Source: Cysteiniphilum sp. JM-1 (GTDB lineage Bacteria; Pseudomonadota; Gammaproteobacteria; Francisellales; Francisellaceae). Taken from it: a stretch of 64,000 bases of DNA. The notes beneath the pieces were generated by a model, which saw only the letters and a list, made by a program, of their open reading frames with translations, did no database searches and was not told the DNA's origin. The stretch spans positions 97,030-161,029 of the forward strand of contig NZ_VXKS01000003.1 in assembly GCF_008711525.1 (NCBI RefSeq), given 5' to 3'. A program made the position numbers and the translations under genes. Shown here piece after piece: positions 60,140-64,000 of this stretch; within the stretch, counting starts at the first letter, position 1, and every line of letters begins with the position of its first letter.

Positions 60140-60330
60140 ATCGATTTCCTTAGTTCCTTTATATCTAGCTAAGTTATTGGAAAATAACTTAGCGCATAGT
60201 ATAACTATTTTTTTCCTAATTAAAACTGGCATGATTGACTTTATGGCTAAAAGGTATTTATCACATTTAAAACATGAATGATTATTAGCCACAACTATTT
60301 AGTATTCATAACTTACGTCTAATTTTTTAT

Positions 60331-60359
60331 TTGAACAATATATTGTTCAACTCTATAAT
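60331..60359 (+). promoter_or_regulatory. Promoter and palindromic operator of the yefM-yoeB operon
   Basis: TTGAAC (60331-60336), 17 bases, then TATAAT (60354-60359) form a near-consensus promoter. The first 20 bases, TTGAACAATATATTGTTCAA (60331-60350), are a perfect palindrome covering the -35 and most of the spacer. This is the arrangement expected for autorepression by the antitoxin or the antitoxin-toxin complex. Confidence 0.8.
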
Positions 60360-60391
60360 GTCATTAACAATCATAATTTAAGAGGTGATCT

Positions 60392-60646
60392 ATGAGAATC
60401 GTAAATTTTTCATCCGCTCGGAACAACTTTAATCGCATCCTTGATCAAACAGTTGAGGATTATGACTATACGGTAATAACAAGACGTGACAAAGAAGATG
60501 CTGTTGTTTTGCCTTTAAGTCTTTTCAACAGCTATTTAGAAACTATGCACTTACTACAATCACCCAAAAATGCTGCTCATTTAATGAAAGGTATTAAAGA
60601 GTACAAAGAAGGCAAAGCTCAAGAACGAGATCTGCTTGATGAATAA
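60392..60646 (+). CDS. yefM: YefM-type antitoxin (Phd/YefM family)
   Basis: 84 residues. The N-terminal DNA-binding half (MRIVNFSSARNNFNRILDQT, then DYTVITRRDKEDAVVLPLSL) is typical of YefM, and the C-terminal half is the flexible toxin-neutralising part. The ATG at 60392 has AGAGGTG upstream. The stop overlaps the toxin start by 8 bases. It binds and blocks YoeB and represses its own promoter. Confidence 0.93.
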   Translation: MRIVNFSSARNNFNRILDQTVEDYDYTVITRRDKEDAVVLPLSLFNSYLETMHLLQSPKNAAHLMKGIKEYKEGKAQERDLLDE

Positions 60647-60902
60647 GATTATTGCATTCGTTAGCGATGCTTGGGAAGATTACCTTTACTGGCAAACACA
60701 AGATAAAAAAACGTTAAAACGTATCAATAAACTGATTATAGATTGCAAACGTTCTCCTTTTGATGGTTTAGGGAAACCAGAGCCGCTTCTTGGAAACTTA
60801 AGCGGCGCTTGGTCAAGACGCATCGATCAGGTGAATCGCCTTGTATATATGGTTGATGCATCACACATCACGATTATTTCATGCAAAGGGCATTACGATT
60901 AA
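60639..60902 (+). CDS. yoeB: YoeB-type ribosome-dependent mRNA interferase toxin
   Basis: 87 residues of the RelE/YoeB fold. The catalytic residues known for YoeB are all in place: Glu in GKPEPLLGNLSGAWSRRI, Arg in the same stretch, and the terminal His-Tyr in SCKGHYD. The ATG at 60639 overlaps the yefM gene by 8 bases, which couples their translation. It is expected to cleave mRNA in the ribosomal A site during stress. Confidence 0.94.
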   Translation: MNKIIAFVSDAWEDYLYWQTQDKKTLKRINKLIIDCKRSPFDGLGKPEPLLGNLSGAWSRRIDQVNRLVYMVDASHITIISCKGHYD

Positions 60903-60921
60903 AGTAAATAGATTGAGTTTC

Positions 60922-62781
60922 TTAATGATTGATCAAAGCACCTGCTATAGCATCACTACCACCGCTAGTAACATATATGAGTTGATTCGTTATTGGAGAG
61001 ATAGCTGTAGCGCTATTCAATGGGAAGCCGACATAACTCACTGTCCACGCACCTGTATTGGTCTCAACATCATTCATAGATTTTACCTGCATATTAGCTG
61101 AAGTAGCACTTACAAGAACCATAGCATCATTATAGATTGTCATATCTTGAAGCTTCATATCAGTAGGAGTTTCTATCTTAGTTGCTTGAATATCGCCACA
61201 TTGATTATTTAATGCCGTCACCTTACTTAAGTCCATATGATAAAGGCTATCAGAGCTTAAGATATATAAGTTATTCATACTATTATAAGCAACCACTTTT
61301 TTAACTTCCGATAGCTGAGAAAATCTACAATTTTTGATTTGATTGCCATCAACAATAAATGTTAATGTATTATCACTATTTTCAACAATTGCAATTTTTT
61401 CAATAGCATCATCTGCTTTAATATTGATCTTATCTACAGGCATTGCACTGAATACAGTATTGCTATCATCACGCAGAATCTGATAGCCTGAAACTGCTTT
61501 TATTCCTGTGGCTTGTAATGTATTAGGGCTAAGATACCCATAGATCATCTCATCATCTGGATATAGGATGTCAAAATGACACTGATCAGGCGTAAGCTCA
61601 AAGTTACCATCATCAATAATTTTATAATCATTATTATCGATTGCTAAGGCATAGCGCCCTACTATCATTGCCTGAGACTGATCATAGCGACATATAAAAT
61701 CACCTGCTGCAGTTGTTAGTGCTAATGCCAGATCATCATCGTTAATACTTTTTAAGGCATAAGAGGTAATGCCACCACTATCAGCCGTCAAATCTATCAA
61801 CGCATCCCACGTGATCCCATAATCTTTAGATGCATAAATGCCATCATCTCCGGCACGATATATTGAATCACCCATTTTAGTAAAGCCATTGGCTGTAAGT
61901 CTTGGTAACCTTGAAAGTGCAGTTACATCCTCGCTATTTGCTACAACATAAGGTGTACTTCCTAATAAAAACATATTAGATGCATTGAAAAACTGCGGAT
62001 CTCCAACGCCACTCATTAACTGCCATGTATTACCGTTATCAACAGACCACACAATACTGGTGGGTGCTTCATTATCAAAAAGATTACCCTGATAAACCAG
62101 AGCAAACAATCTATCATTTAGCTCCCCCAATAGTTTAAAATGCCCCGATAATGCATCGTGAGGCAAAGTAATATCATTGACAGGGATAAGCGCTTGCTTG
62201 TTATTTAACTCATAAATACCAATCGATGCTTTTCCAACATCCATATCAGGTGCTAAGAGTATATTAACATAAAGTCTGCCAGCGATATTTCGCAATCCGC
62301 CTTTTTCAATATAGCCATAGTCACTGCCAGTGAGCATTGATAAGTCACCACCTATGCTTTGCCATGTGTGTGCATTATCTGCAGAAACTAAAAGCTCCAC
62401 ATTGCTTAACTTCGGATCTTCGCCATTGCTATATGATAAATAAAACAAGCCCTCAACATTAATTAAATTAGCTTCTGTTTTTGGGCTATATGGGGTAATG
62501 GCAGCACTCATTTGCCAGCTTACGCCATTATTATCTGAGCTTATGCTAATCAGTTCATTCTTATCATTGACGGCAAGGCATGCAATGGACTGACCATTAA
62601 AAGCGCAATCACCTTGGGCGGGCATTTGCTGATCAAACCCAATAGCCATTGCCACGCCACTTTGTTGCCAATGCAACCCATTATCATTTGAAACCCACAA
62701 CGTTGCCGATTGACGATCTGCCGCAACCATTATATATAAATGACCTTGTCCCAAGTTGGTAAATTTTTGATTACAAAGCAT
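60922..62781 (-). CDS. BNR/Asp-box beta-propeller protein, probably 5'-truncated
   Basis: 619 residues with at least five Asp-boxes (WVSNDNGLHWQQ, ISSDNNGVSWQM, VSADNAHTWQS, WSVDNGNTWQL, ASKDYGITWDA), so a sialidase-like or Vps10-like propeller without visible catalytic residues. The second half (about 370-619) lacks boxes. The frame begins at ATG 62781 directly after an in-frame TGA and has no signal peptide or good ribosome site, although such proteins are usually exported. The region upstream leads into an IS element 165 bases away, suggesting loss of the 5' end. Its function is not recognisable beyond the fold. Confidence 0.65.
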   Translation of the reverse strand: MLCNQKFTNLGQGHLYIMVAADRQSATLWVSNDNGLHWQQSGVAMAIGFDQQMPAQGDCAFNGQSIACLAVNDKNELISISSDNNGVSWQMSAAITPYSPKTEANLINVEGLFYLSYSNGEDPKLSNVELLVSADNAHTWQSIGGDLSMLTGSDYGYIEKGGLRNIAGRLYVNILLAPDMDVGKASIGIYELNNKQALIPVNDITLPHDALSGHFKLLGELNDRLFALVYQGNLFDNEAPTSIVWSVDNGNTWQLMSGVGDPQFFNASNMFLLGSTPYVVANSEDVTALSRLPRLTANGFTKMGDSIYRAGDDGIYASKDYGITWDALIDLTADSGGITSYALKSINDDDLALALTTAAGDFICRYDQSQAMIVGRYALAIDNNDYKIIDDGNFELTPDQCHFDILYPDDEMIYGYLSPNTLQATGIKAVSGYQILRDDSNTVFSAMPVDKINIKADDAIEKIAIVENSDNTLTFIVDGNQIKNCRFSQLSEVKKVVAYNSMNNLYILSSDSLYHMDLSKVTALNNQCGDIQATKIETPTDMKLQDMTIYNDAMVLVSATSANMQVKSMNDVETNTGAWTVSYVGFPLNSATAISPITNQLIYVTSGGSDAIAGALINH

Positions 62782-62945
62782 TCAAATCGAACTTTTTTTG
62801 CAATTTCATGCCCCTCAAACCCTTATTCCTACGTTCATTTTATGTCAAAATCACTTTTGTAGTGCCATAATATATGTATTTGCTATTGCTTATGCTTGCA
62901 AACTCTGATAAAGTCAGCTCAATACAAAATATCACTGCATAATTT

Positions 62946-64000
62946 ATGTACATACGCAAAACAAAAACACGCACCATCGCTGATATCACCTACTACAGCT
63001 ATCGTTTAGTTGAAACGATGCGCATGGCAAGCGGCAAGGTGCGCCAAATTACACTCTTAAATCTAGGCAGTAGCTATACTGCCATTGATGAGTCAGAATG
63101 GACATTGTTAACCGATCGCGTTAAAGACTTACTTCATGGTGCTGAGCATGCGCTATTGAGTGTGGATGATCATATTGAAGCAGAAGCACGTCGCTTAAGT
63201 GCTCTTGTGATTAAAAAACACGGTGAAGCGTTATTTAATACAACACCGACAGAATCGCACTATGAGCAAGTAGATATTTCCTCTGTTGAATCCTCTGATA
63301 TTAAAAGCATTGGTGCCGAAAGCCTTGTCCACAAAGCAGCGCAAGACCTGCATTTGCCAAAGGTTCTAAGCACATGTGGTTTATCCAATAGCGAGTGCCA
63401 AGACGCGCTAGCCACGATTTTAGCACGCACATTGTACCCTGCCAGTGAGGTGAGGACGTGTGAAGTTTTAAAAACCAAAAGTGCGCTAGATGAGGTACTA
63501 CAGACTGATTTTAGCACCTTACATAAGAATCGCCTGTACCGCATTTCAGATGTCCTATTAAAGTCTAAAGATGCCATTGAAGAAGCCTTATACCAAAGAG
63601 AGAAAACATGGTTTCAATTTGAGGAAATTGTGACGCTTTATGATTTAACCAATACCTATTTTGAAGGTCAATCATTGGGCAATGAGCTAGGCGCTTTAGG
63701 ACGATCAAAAGAAAAACGCAGCGACTGCATGTTAGTGACCTTAGCACTGGTACTGGATGGTTCTGGGTTTATCAAAAAGAGTCAGTTGTTTAAGGGTAAT
63801 GTTTCTGAGCCAAAAACATTAGAGGAGATGGTTAAACCTTGTAGCAAGGAAGCTATTGTGGTTATGGATGCAGGTATTGCGACAGAGGACAATATCCAAT
63901 GGTTGACAGAGCATGGTTATAAGTATTTGGTGATATCACGTAAACGTAATTTATCCTTGCCAGAGGACATTTCAGGTGTTGTTGTCAAAGAAGATCAGGA
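62946..64000 (+). CDS. IS1634-like (IS4 superfamily, DDE) transposase, 3' end cut by window
   Basis: The frame is open from ATG 62946 (MYIRKTKTRTIADITYYSYR) to the window edge, about 351 residues. N-terminal residues resemble the IS1634 group (YYSYRLVETMRMASGKVRQI). The first catalytic aspartate is likely in IVTLYDLTNTYFEGQSLGNE and the second in AIVVMDAGIATEDNIQWLTE; the glutamate would lie beyond the edge. No frameshift or stop so far, so the element may be active. Its left terminal repeat should be within about 62790-62945 but cannot be fixed without the other end. Confidence 0.85.
   Translation, partial: MYIRKTKTRTIADITYYSYRLVETMRMASGKVRQITLLNLGSSYTAIDESEWTLLTDRVKDLLHGAEHALLSVDDHIEAEARRLSALVIKKHGEALFNTTPTESHYEQVDISSVESSDIKSIGAESLVHKAAQDLHLPKVLSTCGLSNSECQDALATILARTLYPASEVRTCEVLKTKSALDEVLQTDFSTLHKNRLYRISDVLLKSKDAIEEALYQREKTWFQFEEIVTLYDLTNTYFEGQSLGNELGALGRSKEKRSDCMLVTLALVLDGSGFIKKSQLFKGNVSEPKTLEEMVKPCSKEAIVVMDAGIATEDNIQWLTEHGYKYLVISRKRNLSLPEDISGVVVKEDQ

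Overview
The window looks like chromosomal DNA of a low-GC gammaproteobacterium. Complex I (nuo), F1Fo ATP synthase (atp) and cytochrome bo3 oxidase (cyo) operons are complete or nearly so. The glmM-tpiA-secG-tRNA-Leu(GAG)-nuo gene order, the AT-rich base composition and a class II (GlpX) fructose bisphosphatase suggest the Francisella / Fastidiosibacteraceae side of the Thiotrichales. That placement is inference from gene content, not a computed phylogeny.

Layout. Positions 1-14226, all minus strand, read from high to low coordinate: glmM, tpiA, secG, leuU-type tRNA-Leu, nuoA to nuoL (nuoL is cut by the window start). 14227-19194, plus strand: a PD-(D/E)XK/AAA-like ORFan-type gene, glpX, a LysR regulator and a TehA/TDT-type channel, followed by a 7-bp tandem repeat. 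19596-26536, minus strand: atpIBEFHAGDC. 26664-31211, minus strand: a methionine-rich MxKDx-type periplasmic protein, a DipZ-like CcdA/thioredoxin fusion, and an OmpR-type regulator with its sensor kinase. Together these look like one envelope redox-stress or metal-stress unit.

31460-45105 is the accessory part. Four minus-strand genes for secreted proteins (one frameshifted) and five plus-strand genes diverge from an AT-rich hub at 35433-35888. The plus-strand genes encode a 988-residue lipoprotein, three related secreted proteins built from two shared modules, and a large GDSL lipase. A beta-barrel outer membrane protein follows. Several of these proteins match no family I can name with confidence. 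One (31460-33163) appears to combine an ADP-ribosyltransferase-like N-terminal region lacking its catalytic residues, hemopexin-like repeats and a VapA-like C-terminal barrel. This block is the best candidate for an undescribed secreted or surface system.

45156-60902 returns to housekeeping genes: gltX, a CDF transporter, nfeD/qmcA, a second two-component system with an attached polytopic membrane protein, a CPA-type cation/proton antiporter, cyoABCDE, and a YefM-YoeB toxin-antitoxin pair with a clear palindromic operator over its promoter. The window ends with a BNR/Asp-box beta-propeller gene that lacks a signal peptide and abuts the start of an IS1634-like transposase running off the right edge. 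Dispersed REP-like repeats mark several gene junctions (19505-19560, 52950-53250, 55267-55294).
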